A stretch of DNA of 51,396 nucleotides from Clostridia bacterium (GCA_017625035.1 JAGALX010000035.1:1-51396), one strand, 5' to 3'. Numbered from the stretch's first letter, positions 1 through 8,139 are shown. The notes: generated from the letters alone by a model not told the origin. A program made the numbers and translations.

Positions 1-72
1 TTAGATCTTTCAAGAAATGTAAGTCATAGATATGAAGAAACAATTTCTTGGAAAAATAGTAAAAATATGTAA
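1..72 (+). CDS. C-terminal 23 residues of a gene cut by the window edge
   Basis: An open frame enters from the left edge and stops at 70-72. The visible residues are polar and end in NSKNM; this is too short to assign. It lies just before two copies of an 18-bp direct repeat, the arrangement seen at the right end of IS21-type elements after istB. A transposition helper gene is therefore possible, but that rests on position only. Confidence 0.35.
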   Translation, partial: LDLSRNVSHRYEETISWKNSKNM

Positions 73-86
73 ATTTTATAGTTGAA

Positions 87-127
87 AAAGTGGTCCGTTT
101 TTCAATTATAAAGTGGTCCATTTTTCA
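87..127. repeat. Pair of 18-bp direct repeats, possible insertion-sequence end
   Basis: Positions 87-104 and 110-127 are identical except at one base, with the core AAGTGGTCCRTTTTTCA. IS21-family ends carry short multiple repeats of this kind that bind the transposase. The IS assignment is inference; the duplication is directly visible. Confidence 0.4.
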
Positions 128-180
128 CTTGACAAATACATCAGATACATTCCTACTATTGATAGCACTTTGGTAAGTAC

Positions 181-210
181 GCTTGACGATAAAATGCTTG
201 ACCATAAAAT
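181..210. repeat. Tandem 15-bp direct repeat
   Basis: Two adjacent copies, 181-195 and 196-210, share GCTTGACSATAAAAT with one mismatch. They sit immediately upstream of the structured stretch and could bind a regulator or be promoter-like (TTGAC and TAAAAT are both present). No function can be assigned. Confidence 0.5.
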
Positions 211-381
211 TAGGTAGCACCTAATTTGCAAAGACAAATAGTAGAATTAAAGATACTCCTGCCTAGCCACAGAAACAAGCAATGGGGGCAGCCCGGAGAG
301 ATCCTCGGGGAGGTGAAATTCCTGTGATGTTGATTTAGCAATTCAACAGTTTGGTGAAATCCCATACTGAGGGTATTAAGA
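209..381 (+). ncRNA. Candidate structured RNA/leader upstream of the element's gene block
   Basis: This stretch is clearly richer in G+C than its surroundings and contains consecutive short hairpins: ATTAGGT/ACCTAAT (209-215 with 219-225), CCCG/CGGG (292-295 with 306-309), AGG/CCT (311-313 with 321-323), GTTGA/TCAAC (329-333 with 343-347) and CCC/GGG (361-363 with 371-373). A terminator-like hairpin follows at 424-451, just before the first gene. This suits a cis-acting leader or an independent small RNA. I compared it by eye with cobalamin, SAM, T-box, group I, group II, RNase P and tmRNA signatures and found no convincing match. Confidence 0.4.
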
Positions 382-423
382 AAAATATCAGTTTAAATAT
401 AAAAGAAGAAAATTAAAGATATT

Positions 424-451
424 AAAGCCAAAGTTTTTTTACTTTGGCTTT
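424..451 (+). terminator. Hairpin, terminator or attenuator before the small-ORF block
   Basis: An 11-bp perfect stem (424-434 with 441-451) closes a loop of six T. There is no long T run after the stem, so termination may be weak. Its place between the structured stretch and the ribosome binding site of the gene at 475 suggests attenuation. Confidence 0.45.
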
Positions 452-474
452 CTACATATTTAAGGAGGAAAATT

Positions 475-684
475 ATGAAAAGAAAAAGATATAAAGTTAG
501 AGTTAAATTGGTATTTGAAACAACAATGGATCATTCACAAACAAGTATGAAAAAAGCACAGGAAGATGTAGTTAGAGTTTTAACAGATTATTTAAAAAAT
601 AGGAAATTAAATATATTAAATTTTTTTGATGGAACAACACCACAAATTATATGTACGGCTCAATTAGATGATAGAAGAAGATAA
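475..684 (+). CDS. Small hypothetical protein paired with MazF-like toxin
   Basis: A 69-residue basic protein with no recognised domain. It starts at an ATG after a good AAGGAGG site. Its last 17 bases overlap the start of the mazF-like gene in another frame, so translation is probably coupled. Position and size make it a candidate antitoxin, but it does not look like a classical AbrB-fold MazE. It could equally be an accessory protein of the mobile element. Confidence 0.55.
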   Translation: MKRKRYKVRVKLVFETTMDHSQTSMKKAQEDVVRVLTDYLKNRKLNILNFFDGTTPQIICTAQLDDRRR

Positions 685-1132
685 GATTAAAAGGGGGAGT
701 GTATTTATTGCAGATTTAAATCCAACAGTTGGAAGTGAACAATATGGAAGAAGACCTGTGGTGATTCTTTCAAATGATTTAAATAATAAATACAGTCCTA
801 CCATATTAGTAGCACCTTTAACAAAAATACTGAAAAAAACAAAATTGCCTACACATATAATAATAAGGAAAAACTATTTTTTGAAATATGATTCTTTAAT
901 ATTGTTAGAACAATTAAGAACTATTGATAAGGCTAGACTTGTAGCATATAAAGGTAAAGTAGATTTTTATACATTAGAAAAAATCAATAATGGACTTATT
1001 GAAAGTGAAGATATTGATTTTATTTCATATTTAAAAAGTTTAGGGATTGGAGGAAAAGATGAAGAAAGAAAAAGAATATATAGTGACTATTATAACGAAG
1101 AAATACAAACAAGATGTTCAAGTAAAGGCTAA
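668..1132 (+). CDS. MazF/PemK-family endoribonuclease toxin
   Basis: 154 residues. The N-terminus reads KRGSVFIADLNP, followed by YGRRPVVILSND and ILVAPLTK, which are the conserved strands of the MazF/PemK fold including the Arg and Thr of the active site. Family members cleave single-stranded mRNA at short motifs. The core ends near residue 120; a basic tail of about 30 residues overlaps the next gene. No separate ribosome binding site is evident before 668, consistent with coupling to the upstream small gene. In this setting it probably stabilises the mobile element; the antitoxin is not certain. Confidence 0.8.
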   Translation: MIEEDKIKRGSVFIADLNPTVGSEQYGRRPVVILSNDLNNKYSPTILVAPLTKILKKTKLPTHIIIRKNYFLKYDSLILLEQLRTIDKARLVAYKGKVDFYTLEKINNGLIESEDIDFISYLKSLGIGGKDEERKRIYSDYYNEEIQTRCSSKG

Positions 1133-1262
1133 AAATAAAAAAGAGGCAGAAACAATGGTTGATAATGTTTTGCTTAAATGTGATTATTTTGGTTTTACAA
1201 GCAAAGACCAATATATTTTAAAAACTAAAAGAAAGAAATGGAGGATATTTGATGGATGTTAA
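1059..1262 (+). CDS. Small hypothetical protein of the mobile element
   Basis: 67 residues, strongly basic, no recognised domain. I take the ATG at 1059, which sits behind GGAGG with ideal spacing, rather than an in-frame TTG at 1047 that overlaps that site. It overlaps the 3' end of the mazF-like gene by 74 bases. The pattern of a short basic strand-rich N-half with a TMVDN helix is seen in small accessory proteins of conjugative elements, but I cannot assign a function. Confidence 0.55.
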   Translation: MKKEKEYIVTIITKKYKQDVQVKAKNKKEAETMVDNVLLKCDYFGFTSKDQYILKTKRKKWRIFDGC

Positions 1263-1518
1263 TGATTTAAAACTAAAACTTAAAGAGAAATATAATTTAT
1301 CTTTTGATGATGTAAAATTAGAAGATTTAGAAGAAATATCAGAAATAAAGTTTAGTAAGAAATCCAATAGTAATGAAAAACTATTGGATTTTATTAAATC
1401 TTCATCTAATCCATATATGTTTAAATGTAATGGTAAAAAAGTAAAAATAGAGTTTTCTAATACAGAAAAAAGAGCAGAAGAATGTTTAACTTCTGTAATA
1501 AAAAATATATATAAGTAA
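1252..1518 (+). CDS. DUF6870-like small protein of integrative elements
   Basis: 88 residues from ATG 1252, behind a GGAGG site (an in-frame TTG at 1249 is the alternative). The C-terminal half carries SSNPYMFKCNGKKVKIEFS and then a conserved Cys, a pattern I associate from memory with the DUF6870-type proteins encoded next to serine recombinases in Clostridia mobile elements. The N-terminal 35 residues are acidic and helical. It overlaps the previous gene by 11 bases and is the last gene before the recombinases. The role is unknown; directionality or an excision accessory role would fit the position. Confidence 0.55.
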   Translation: MDVNDLKLKLKEKYNLSFDDVKLEDLEEISEIKFSKKSNSNEKLLDFIKSSSNPYMFKCNGKKVKIEFSNTEKRAEECLTSVIKNIYK

Positions 1519-1524
1519 GTCAAG

Positions 1525-1547
1525 TGTGCGATTAGAAAAATCGCACA
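1525..1547 (+). terminator. Short hairpin before the recombinase genes
   Basis: An 8-bp perfect stem TGTGCGAT/ATCGCACA with a 7-base loop. No T tract follows, so it may be a weak terminator, an mRNA-processing hairpin or a protein site. It separates the small-gene block from the recombinase operon. Confidence 0.4.
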
Positions 1548-1607
1548 ATCGTAATTTAATTCTCTTCTTTATAAAATCAAATTGCAAATGAAAGGAGAGG
1601 AAAAATT

Positions 1608-2030
1608 ATGGGAATTAAAGATTATAGAATAGGAGTTTATGTAAGAGTAGCACATAAAGATGATGAGGCATTAAAAAGGCAAGAAGAATATGTATTATCT
1701 TATTGCAAATATCGTGATTATCCAGATGTAGTAAAAGTTTATAGAGATAATGGTAAATCTGGAACTACTGAAAATAGACCTGCATATAAAAGATTATTAA
1801 AAGATGTTAGAGATGGAAAAATCAACGTAATATTAGTTGTTAACTTTGAAAGATTAACAAGACAACCGGTGTATTTCTTTCACAAAATGATTGATTATAT
1901 CATAAAGAAAAAATTGATTGTAATTGCTGTTAATCAAAGTCCTTTAAGTGATGAAGAATTGTTTAATTTAAGGTTTATGAGTTTTTGCTCATACGCAAAA
2001 AAAGAACTTGAAAATGGAGGTGTTGAATAA
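1608..2030 (+). CDS. Catalytic-domain-only serine recombinase with Ser replaced by Ala
   Basis: 140 residues covering only the resolvase N-terminal domain: YVRVA at the nucleophile motif, SGTTENRPAYKRLL, and FERLTRQP with the arginines that normally contact the scissile phosphate. In active relatives the motif is Y-x-R-x-S; here the Ser is Ala, so strand cleavage by this chain is not expected. The recombinase domain, zinc ribbon and coiled coil of large serine integrases are absent. The stop codon overlaps the next start (TAATG). It most likely acts as a regulatory or architectural partner of the two full-length recombinases, as part of a triplet-type integration module. Confidence 0.8.
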   Translation: MGIKDYRIGVYVRVAHKDDEALKRQEEYVLSYCKYRDYPDVVKVYRDNGKSGTTENRPAYKRLLKDVRDGKINVILVVNFERLTRQPVYFFHKMIDYIIKKKLIVIAVNQSPLSDEELFNLRFMSFCSYAKKELENGGVE

Positions 2031-3682
2031 TGCCTCGTAAAAAAAAGAAGATACAAACTGAAAAAAAGATATGGAAAGTTGCAGTATATTGTAGATTATC
2101 ATCAGAAGATGGCGATAATGCAGAATCAGATAGTATATCAAATCAAAAAGAGATAATAGAGTTCTTCTTAAAAAAAGAAGAAAATATTGAAATAATAGAT
2201 TATTATGCAGATGACGGATATTCTGGTACTACTTTCAATAGACCAGAGTTTAAAAGAATGTTTAATGCTCTTGTAAACGGTGATATAAATACTGTAATAG
2301 TAAAAGATTTATCAAGATTTGGAAGAAATTACATTGAAGTAGGTAATTATATTGAACAAATCTTTCCACTATATAACATTAGATTTATAGCGATAAATGA
2401 TAATGTAGATAGTTTTAAAGACCCTAAATCAGTTAATAATGTTATCGTTCCATTTAAAAACTTAATGAATGATGAGTATGCAAGAGATATTTCTAATAAA
2501 GTTAGAAGTGTTTTGATGACTAAATCTTTAAATGGTGAATGGGTTGGTGGAACTTGTCCTTATGGATATAAGAAAAATCCAGAAAATATACATCAACTTA
2601 TTATTGATGAAGAAGAAGCACCGGTTGTTAGAAAAATATTCAATATGGCATTAAATGGTGATGGACACATTAAAATTGCAAAGTTCTTAAATGATAATGG
2701 TATTTTATGCAGAAAAGAAGTTCAACGAAGAAAAAAATATAAATTGAGTATGAATCCAGAAGAAGTTGAGGCAATATATCATTGGAGTACATCAACAATA
2801 GGGAAAATGGTAACAAGTGAAATTTATATAGGTAATTTAGTTTGGAATAGGACGGGATCTATTAGTTATAAAGACCATAGACAGATATATAGACCTAAAA
2901 GTGAATGGGTAATTGTAGAAGGGACTCACGAGGGTATTGTATGTAAAGATGATTTTGATAAAATTCAAAAAATTATAGAAGAAAGAAATCATAAAAAGAA
3001 AAAGCCAGAAAAATTAACTATATATAAGTACAAAATTAAGTGTGCTGACTGTGGTAGAAGTATGTGTAAAATGGAAGATACAAGAGAGGGGCGTATATGT
3101 TCTAACTTTTATTGCAGAAATTATAAAACAACTTCTGGCAAATGTACACCACATAAAATTAGAACTGCTGATTTAGATTCAACTGTGATTGAAACTATTT
3201 TAATGCAAATAAAATCAGTTTTAAATATAGAAAAAACAATTAAAAAAATAAAAGAAAATAAAAATACTACAAATAAAGAAGAATATGAATATAAGATATC
3301 AAAATTACAAAATGATATAGAAAAGTACAAGAAGTTAAAAAAAACATCTTATGAAGATTGGAAATTAAATAAGATAACAAAAGATGAGTTTATAAATTAT
3401 TCAAAAGATTATGAACAAAGTATTGAAAATATAAATAATGAAATACAAGTATATGAAAGAAAAATAGAAATTAGTTTAAAAGATATCAAAGAGGATGAAT
3501 ATTGGATTGAACATTTTAGACGAAATAAAAAAATTAAAAGTTTAACAAGAGAAGTCATTGAAGATTTAATTGAGTGCATTTATGTTCACGAGGGTGGTAA
3601 TTTAACAATTAAGTTTAAATATCAAGATGAATATGAAAGATTAGTAAATGCAGTTAATAACGAATTGGAGGTGGCTATATGA
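2030..3682 (+). CDS. Large serine recombinase, first full-length copy
   Basis: 550 residues. The order is: resolvase catalytic domain (about 15-165; YCRLSSEDG carries the nucleophilic Ser, KDLSRFGRN the catalytic arginines), recombinase domain (about 185-310), zinc ribbon CADCGRSM followed by two further Cys (about 340-375), then a long coiled coil rich in Lys/Glu (about 395-490). This is the TnpX/large serine integrase plan, which integrates and excises DNA at short att sites. It overlaps the next gene by ATGA. A 136-bp stretch at 2379-2514 is almost identical to the following gene. Confidence 0.88.
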   Translation: MPRKKKKIQTEKKIWKVAVYCRLSSEDGDNAESDSISNQKEIIEFFLKKEENIEIIDYYADDGYSGTTFNRPEFKRMFNALVNGDINTVIVKDLSRFGRNYIEVGNYIEQIFPLYNIRFIAINDNVDSFKDPKSVNNVIVPFKNLMNDEYARDISNKVRSVLMTKSLNGEWVGGTCPYGYKKNPENIHQLIIDEEEAPVVRKIFNMALNGDGHIKIAKFLNDNGILCRKEVQRRKKYKLSMNPEEVEAIYHWSTSTIGKMVTSEIYIGNLVWNRTGSISYKDHRQIYRPKSEWVIVEGTHEGIVCKDDFDKIQKIIEERNHKKKKPEKLTIYKYKIKCADCGRSMCKMEDTREGRICSNFYCRNYKTTSGKCTPHKIRTADLDSTVIETILMQIKSVLNIEKTIKKIKENKNTTNKEEYEYKISKLQNDIEKYKKLKKTSYEDWKLNKITKDEFINYSKDYEQSIENINNEIQVYERKIEISLKDIKEDEYWIEHFRRNKKIKSLTREVIEDLIECIYVHEGGNLTIKFKYQDEYERLVNAVNNELEVAI

Positions 3683-5298
3683 AAAAATGGAATGTAGGTG
3701 TCTATTTACGACTTTCATCAGATGATGGTGATAAATCAGAATCAAATAGTATAGGTAATCAAAGAAGTTTAATAAAAAGATTTATTTCAAATGATAAAGA
3801 ATTAAAGATAATAGATTATTATGTTGATGATGGATATTCTGGTACTACTTTTGATAGACCAGATTTTGAAAGAATGATGAGAGATATTAAATCCAATAAA
3901 ATTGACTGTATTATTGTTAAGGATTTATCAAGATTAGGAAGAAATTATATTGAAGTAGGTAATTATATTGAAAAAGAATTTCCTAGATATGGTGTTAGAT
4001 TTATAGCAATAAATGATAATGTAGATAGTTTTAAAGACCCTAAATCAGTTAATAATGTTATCGTTCCATTTAAAAACTTAATGAATGATGAGTATGCGAG
4101 AGATATTTCTAATAAAGTTAGAAGTGTTTTAGATAACAAAAAAAGTAATGGACAATTTATAGGCTCAACAGCACCTTACGGATATTTTAGAGATCCAAAA
4201 GATAAATATAAATTTATAATTGATAAAAAGGCTGCAAATGTTGTAAAAAAAATATTTTCAATGATATTAAATGGAAAAAGTAAGAAGGAAGTTGTAGAAG
4301 AATTAAATAAAATGAATATAGCAACTCCTTCTACTTATAAAGTGGATGAGAAAATATATAAATATAATTACAAGGAAACATCAAAAAAATGGACAACAAA
4401 AAAATTAGATGATATTTTAAAAAACAGAACATATACAGGAGATTTAGTACAAGGAAAAATGAAAAAATTAAGTCATAAAGTTAATAAAACATTAAGAGTA
4501 TCAGAAGATGATTGGATTATTATTCCTAATCATCATAAAGCATTGATTTCAACTGATGATTTTGAAAAGGTGCAAGAATTATTATATGATAGAACAATAA
4601 AAGTAAGAAAAGATAATAGTTATGATTTGTTTGCAGGACATTTAAGATGTAATGAATGTGGTGGCAATTTAGTATTAAGACAATCAAAAGGATATGAATA
4701 TTATTATTGCTCAAATTTTGTATATAAAAAGAGTTGTACAAGACACGCTTGTAATAAAAAGAAGTTAGAACAAAATGTAATAGAAATATTAAATAACTTT
4801 AAAAAGAATGTTGATTATCTAAATAAACAAATTGTAGAAATTATTACTCAAAAAGATAAAGATTATGATTTAGAAATAATGAAAATAAAAATAGAATCAA
4901 ATAATAAAAAAATTGAAGAATATGTAATGCTTAGAGATAATATTCAAAGTGATTTAAAAGATGGCTTTATAACAGAAGATGAATATTGGGAGTATAGAGA
5001 TGAATATAGCAAAGAAATAAACAGATTAAAAAAATTGCAAAAAGAATTAAATGATAAAATTAGTAAAATAGATTTTAATTCTAATGCTAATAAAGAATGG
5101 ATGAACGACTTTACTAATTTAAGTTATATAGAAAAGTTAGAAAAAAGAATAATTGATGATTTAATAGAAGATATTGTAATAGATAATGATGGAAATATAA
5201 GAATTATTTTTAAATGTGAAGATAAATATTTTGAGGCGCTTGACTTTATAAATAAAGAAAAGTGTGATATAATTGATAATGAATTTCTACTTGCGTGA
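3679..5298 (+). CDS. Large serine recombinase, second full-length copy
   Basis: 539 residues with the same plan as its neighbour: YLRLSSDDG nucleophile motif, KDLSRLGRN, recombinase domain, zinc ribbon CNECGGNL with a later C-x8-C pair, then a coiled coil and acidic C-terminus. It is translationally coupled to the previous gene. It ends 52 bases before the core gene rbgA, so the attachment junction of the element probably lies at or just after this gene. Two diverged full-length recombinases plus a catalytic stub match the triplet serine-integrase modules known from some streptococcal integrative elements. Confidence 0.88.
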   Translation: MKKWNVGVYLRLSSDDGDKSESNSIGNQRSLIKRFISNDKELKIIDYYVDDGYSGTTFDRPDFERMMRDIKSNKIDCIIVKDLSRLGRNYIEVGNYIEKEFPRYGVRFIAINDNVDSFKDPKSVNNVIVPFKNLMNDEYARDISNKVRSVLDNKKSNGQFIGSTAPYGYFRDPKDKYKFIIDKKAANVVKKIFSMILNGKSKKEVVEELNKMNIATPSTYKVDEKIYKYNYKETSKKWTTKKLDDILKNRTYTGDLVQGKMKKLSHKVNKTLRVSEDDWIIIPNHHKALISTDDFEKVQELLYDRTIKVRKDNSYDLFAGHLRCNECGGNLVLRQSKGYEYYYCSNFVYKKSCTRHACNKKKLEQNVIEILNNFKKNVDYLNKQIVEIITQKDKDYDLEIMKIKIESNNKKIEEYVMLRDNIQSDLKDGFITEDEYWEYRDEYSKEINRLKKLQKELNDKISKIDFNSNANKEWMNDFTNLSYIEKLEKRIIDDLIEDIVIDNDGNIRIIFKCEDKYFEALDFINKEKCDIIDNEFLLA

Positions 5299-5350
5299 AA
5301 AATGTTTAATATAATAGAAATAATCTAAAATAGAAAGGAAGTGTTTTTTT

Positions 5351-6283
5351 ATGGAAAGAAAGGCAAATAATGAAACACAAAAAAGTTTATCAAAGGTCGT
5401 TATTAACTGGTACCCAGGTCACATGGCAAAAACAAAAAGACAAATAATAGAAGACTTAAAATTAGTAGACCTAGTAGTAGAAATATTAGATGCAAGAATA
5501 CCACTTGCAAGTCAAAATCCAGATATTCAAGAATATATAAAAGAAAAGAATAAAATAGTAGTCATAAACAAATGTGATTTAGCAGATGAAGCTACAACTA
5601 TAGCTTGGGTTAAATATTTCGAAAAAAACAATATCCCAGCAGTTATAACAGACGCAAATTCAGGAAAAGGAATTAGAGATGTTATAAACAAAATTCAAAC
5701 TGTAGCAAAAGAATCACAAGCAAAATATGCTCAAAAAGGAAGAGTTGGAAAAAATATAAGAGTGCTAGTACTTGGAATACCAAATGTAGGAAAATCATCA
5801 TTTATAAACAGAATATCTAAAAAAACATCTGCCAAGGTAGGAAATAAACCAGGTGTAACAAGACAAAAACAATGGATTAAAGTAGAAGAGGGAATAGAGC
5901 TAATGGACACCCCTGGTGTATTATGGCCAAAATTTGAAAATGAAAAAATCGCAATGAATTTAGCTTATGCTGGAACTATAAAAGATGACATATTAGAAAA
6001 AACAGAAATAGCATTTTCATTATTAAAATACTTAGTAAATAACTACAAACAAAATCTTTCAGAGCGATATAAGTTAGATAACAAAATAGATGAAATAATG
6101 AATTCATCAGATGATATAGATGAAAATGACAAATACTTAAGTATACTAGACACAATAGCAAAAAAGAGGGGAGCAATAATGTCTGGTGGAAGAATAGATT
6201 ACGAAAAAGTATCTGTAATATTATTAGATGAATTTAGAAGCGGAAAGATAGGTAAAATAACGTTGGAACAGCCAGTGAAATAA
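5351..6283 (+). CDS. rbgA: Ribosome biogenesis GTPase RbgA (YlqF)
   Basis: 310 residues. A circularly permuted GTPase: NWYPGHMAKTKRQI at the N-terminus, G4 motif NKCDL before G1 GIPNVGKSSFIN, and G3 DTPGVLWP. The C-terminal helical domain (about 200-300) matches the RNA-binding part of the family. RbgA acts late in 50S subunit maturation in Firmicutes. The ATG follows an AGGAAG site. Its promoter (TATAAT at 5310-5315 is a candidate -10) lies in the 52-bp gap after the mobile element, so integration may have changed its upstream control. Confidence 0.95.
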   Translation: MERKANNETQKSLSKVVINWYPGHMAKTKRQIIEDLKLVDLVVEILDARIPLASQNPDIQEYIKEKNKIVVINKCDLADEATTIAWVKYFEKNNIPAVITDANSGKGIRDVINKIQTVAKESQAKYAQKGRVGKNIRVLVLGIPNVGKSSFINRISKKTSAKVGNKPGVTRQKQWIKVEEGIELMDTPGVLWPKFENEKIAMNLAYAGTIKDDILEKTEIAFSLLKYLVNNYKQNLSERYKLDNKIDEIMNSSDDIDENDKYLSILDTIAKKRGAIMSGGRIDYEKVSVILLDEFRSGKIGKITLEQPVK

Positions 6284-6290
6284 AGTTTTT

Positions 6291-6319
6291 TATATCGTAT
6301 TTGAAAAAAATACGATATA
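6291..6319 (+). terminator. Hairpin after rbgA
   Basis: A 12-bp stem of TATATCGTATTT with its complement around a 5-base loop, directly after the rbgA stop codon. The downstream T tract is poor, so read-through into mrnC is possible. Confidence 0.5.
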
Positions 6320-6395
6320 AGTCTTTATGTAAAATAATATAAAACGATATAATCCAACTGTTTAAATATTATGAACAAATAACAAGGAGGAAATA

Positions 6396-6803
6396 TTGGA
6401 AGAATTAATACAAAGAACAAAATCTCCAGAAGAAGTTAATATGCTATCACCATTAACATGGGCATATGTTGGAGATTGTATATACGAATTATACATAAGA
6501 ACAGACTTAGTAAATAAAACAAAATTAAAACCACACAAATTACATATAGAAACAATAAAATACGTAAAAGCAAAAGCTCAAGCTGATATTTTAAAACAAA
6601 TAGAGGAAAATTTAACAGAGCAAGAGCTAGATATAGTAAGAAGAGGAAGAAATGCTCAAAATCATCATTTACCAAAAAATGCAGATCCTGCAGATTATAT
6701 GTATTCAACTGCGTTTGAGGGATTGATAGGATATTTGTATTTGACTAAACAGGATGAGAGATTGAAAGAAATATTCAAAATGTGTAAAAATTATAAAATT
6801 TAA
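6396..6803 (+). CDS. mrnC: Mini-ribonuclease III
   Basis: 135 residues, the usual size for MrnC. It is an RNase III catalytic domain without a dsRNA-binding domain: SPLTWAYVGDCIYELYIR carries the signature acidic residue, followed by the helix ending RRGRNAQ and TAFEGLIGYLYL with the second catalytic Glu. MrnC matures the ends of 23S rRNA in Gram-positive bacteria, which fits its position after rbgA. I use the TTG at 6396, five bases after a perfect AAGGAGG; there is no competing ATG upstream. Confidence 0.93.
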   Translation: MEELIQRTKSPEEVNMLSPLTWAYVGDCIYELYIRTDLVNKTKLKPHKLHIETIKYVKAKAQADILKQIEENLTEQELDIVRRGRNAQNHHLPKNADPADYMYSTAFEGLIGYLYLTKQDERLKEIFKMCKNYKI

Positions 6804-6813
6804 TAATAAAAGA

Positions 6814-6848
6814 AGGAAGAGCATCTTAAAAATTGAGATGCTCTTCCT
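6814..6848. terminator. Bidirectional terminator between mrnC and the dacF-like gene
   Basis: A 13-bp perfect stem, AGGAAGAGCATCT with its complement, sits between the convergent genes. A-rich and T-rich flanks allow use from both strands. Confidence 0.8.
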
Positions 6849-6900
6849 AGTTTAAATTATTGGAAGAATGTCAACATAGTTTTACAAAATATCAAAATAC

Positions 6901-8139
6901 TTAAATCCTCAAAAGACTAAACCACTTTCTTATAATAAAAGCACTCATGCTCATAAAACTATTTTTTTCAACATCCTTATCAGAAACAATATCCACACTA
7001 CATAATAACTTATCATCCAAGTAATAATTTATTTCACCAATCTTTTGACCCCTAGTAACAGGAGCAGATATACTATCAGGTATATTAATTTGTTGAGATA
7101 TTTTCGATTCCTGACCCTTAGAAATCAAGCAAGATTTATTTTCAGAAAAAACAGCATTTACAGAGTCCTCAACACCTTTTTCAACAGAAACAGATTTTAC
7201 AATATCATTTGCAGTTGCAAGTTCAGTAGAAGAATAATTACTAAAACCATAATCAAGTAAAGCTTTAGCTTCAGAAAATCTTATAGCTGTAGTTGGAGCT
7301 TTCATTATAACAGCAATTAAACTTAAATTATTACGAGTTGCACTTGCAGATAAATTATATAAAGCTAAACTTGTAGATCCAGTTTTCAAACCAGTACATC
7401 CTTCATAATTTCTAACTAACTTATTTGTATTAACAAGTTCAGATTCTCCACCACGAATACTGTCCATCCATATAGTTGTATAATTTGTTATACTAGGATG
7501 ATTTTGTAAAAGTTCTCTTGACATTAAAGCTATATCATAGCTACTTGTAACATGACCATCTTCATCAATACCATGGCAATTTTTAAAACAAGTATCATTC
7601 ATACCAAGCTCTTTAGCTCTTGAATTCATTTTTTCTACGAAAGCATCAGTACTACCACACAAAAATTCAGCCATAGCAACAGTACAATCATTTGCAGAAA
7701 CAACACATATAGATTTAAGCATATCACTAACGGTTAATGTTTCAGTTGTTGTAAGCCAAATTTGAGATCCTCCCATAGAGCTTGCTTTTTCACTACAAGG
7801 AACTTTATCATTTAAAGTAATTTGCCCAGAATCTAAAGCTTCCATAATTAAAAGAATAGACATTACTTTTGTAACACTTGCAGGTCGTAGTTGTTCATGG
7901 CTATTGTGTTCATATAATATTTGACCAGAGTTTTGATCAATTAAAATAGCTCCTCCAGATTCTAAATTAAGTGGATTGCTAGAAATATTTTCAGTAGTAT
8001 TATTAGAAGCTTCTACAGATTCAGTATATGTTGACCATGTGTAATTATCTGTTGCAAAAACTATTATATTATAATTAAATAAGATGCTTAATCCAAGAAA
8101 AATATATAGTATTTTTAATAAAAAATTTTTGATATGCAT
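6901..8139 (-). CDS. dacF: D-alanyl-D-alanine carboxypeptidase (penicillin-binding protein, DacF type)
   Basis: 412 residues from the ATG whose ribosome binding site GGAGG ends at about 8150; a longer ATG at 8154 would place that site inside the gene. A signal peptide (about 1-30) precedes the peptidase S11 domain: SxxK motif PASVTK, SxN motif VSAND, and LKTGSTS. A C-terminal beta domain follows (about 310-390). The enzyme trims the terminal D-Ala of peptidoglycan stem peptides outside the membrane. It forms a minus-strand unit with the VanW-like lipoprotein gene 64 bases upstream. The sub-type (DacA, DacB or DacF) is not certain from motifs alone. Confidence 0.9.
   Translation of the reverse strand: MHIKNFLLKILYIFLGLSILFNYNIIVFATDNYTWSTYTESVEASNNTTENISSNPLNLESGGAILIDQNSGQILYEHNSHEQLRPASVTKVMSILLIMEALDSGQITLNDKVPCSEKASSMGGSQIWLTTTETLTVSDMLKSICVVSANDCTVAMAEFLCGSTDAFVEKMNSRAKELGMNDTCFKNCHGIDEDGHVTSSYDIALMSRELLQNHPSITNYTTIWMDSIRGGESELVNTNKLVRNYEGCTGLKTGSTSLALYNLSASATRNNLSLIAVIMKAPTTAIRFSEAKALLDYGFSNYSSTELATANDIVKSVSVEKGVEDSVNAVFSENKSCLISKGQESKISQQINIPDSISAPVTRGQKIGEINYYLDDKLLCSVDIVSDKDVEKNSFMSMSAFIIRKWFSLLRI

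Larger units (their letters stand above)
1..5320 (+). mobile_element. Right-hand end of an integrative (conjugative or mobilizable) element
   Basis: Inference from content: insertion-sequence-like repeats, a toxin gene, small element-type proteins and a three-gene serine recombinase operon, followed at once by core chromosomal genes. The left end and any transfer genes are outside the window. The exact junction cannot be fixed, because serine integrases share only a 2-3 bp core and the empty site is not available; the region 5285-5345 is the most likely place. Confidence 0.5.

Noticed and set aside
209..381. Cobalamin riboswitch or group II intron end
   Set aside because: The cobalamin core and the group II domain V hairpin with its AGC/GAAA features are not present; only general GC-rich hairpins are seen.
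1525..1547. Hairpin considered as an att site of the serine recombinases
   Set aside because: Large serine integrase att sites are imperfect ~40-50 bp repeats around a 2-bp core and lie at element ends; this one is internal to the gene block.
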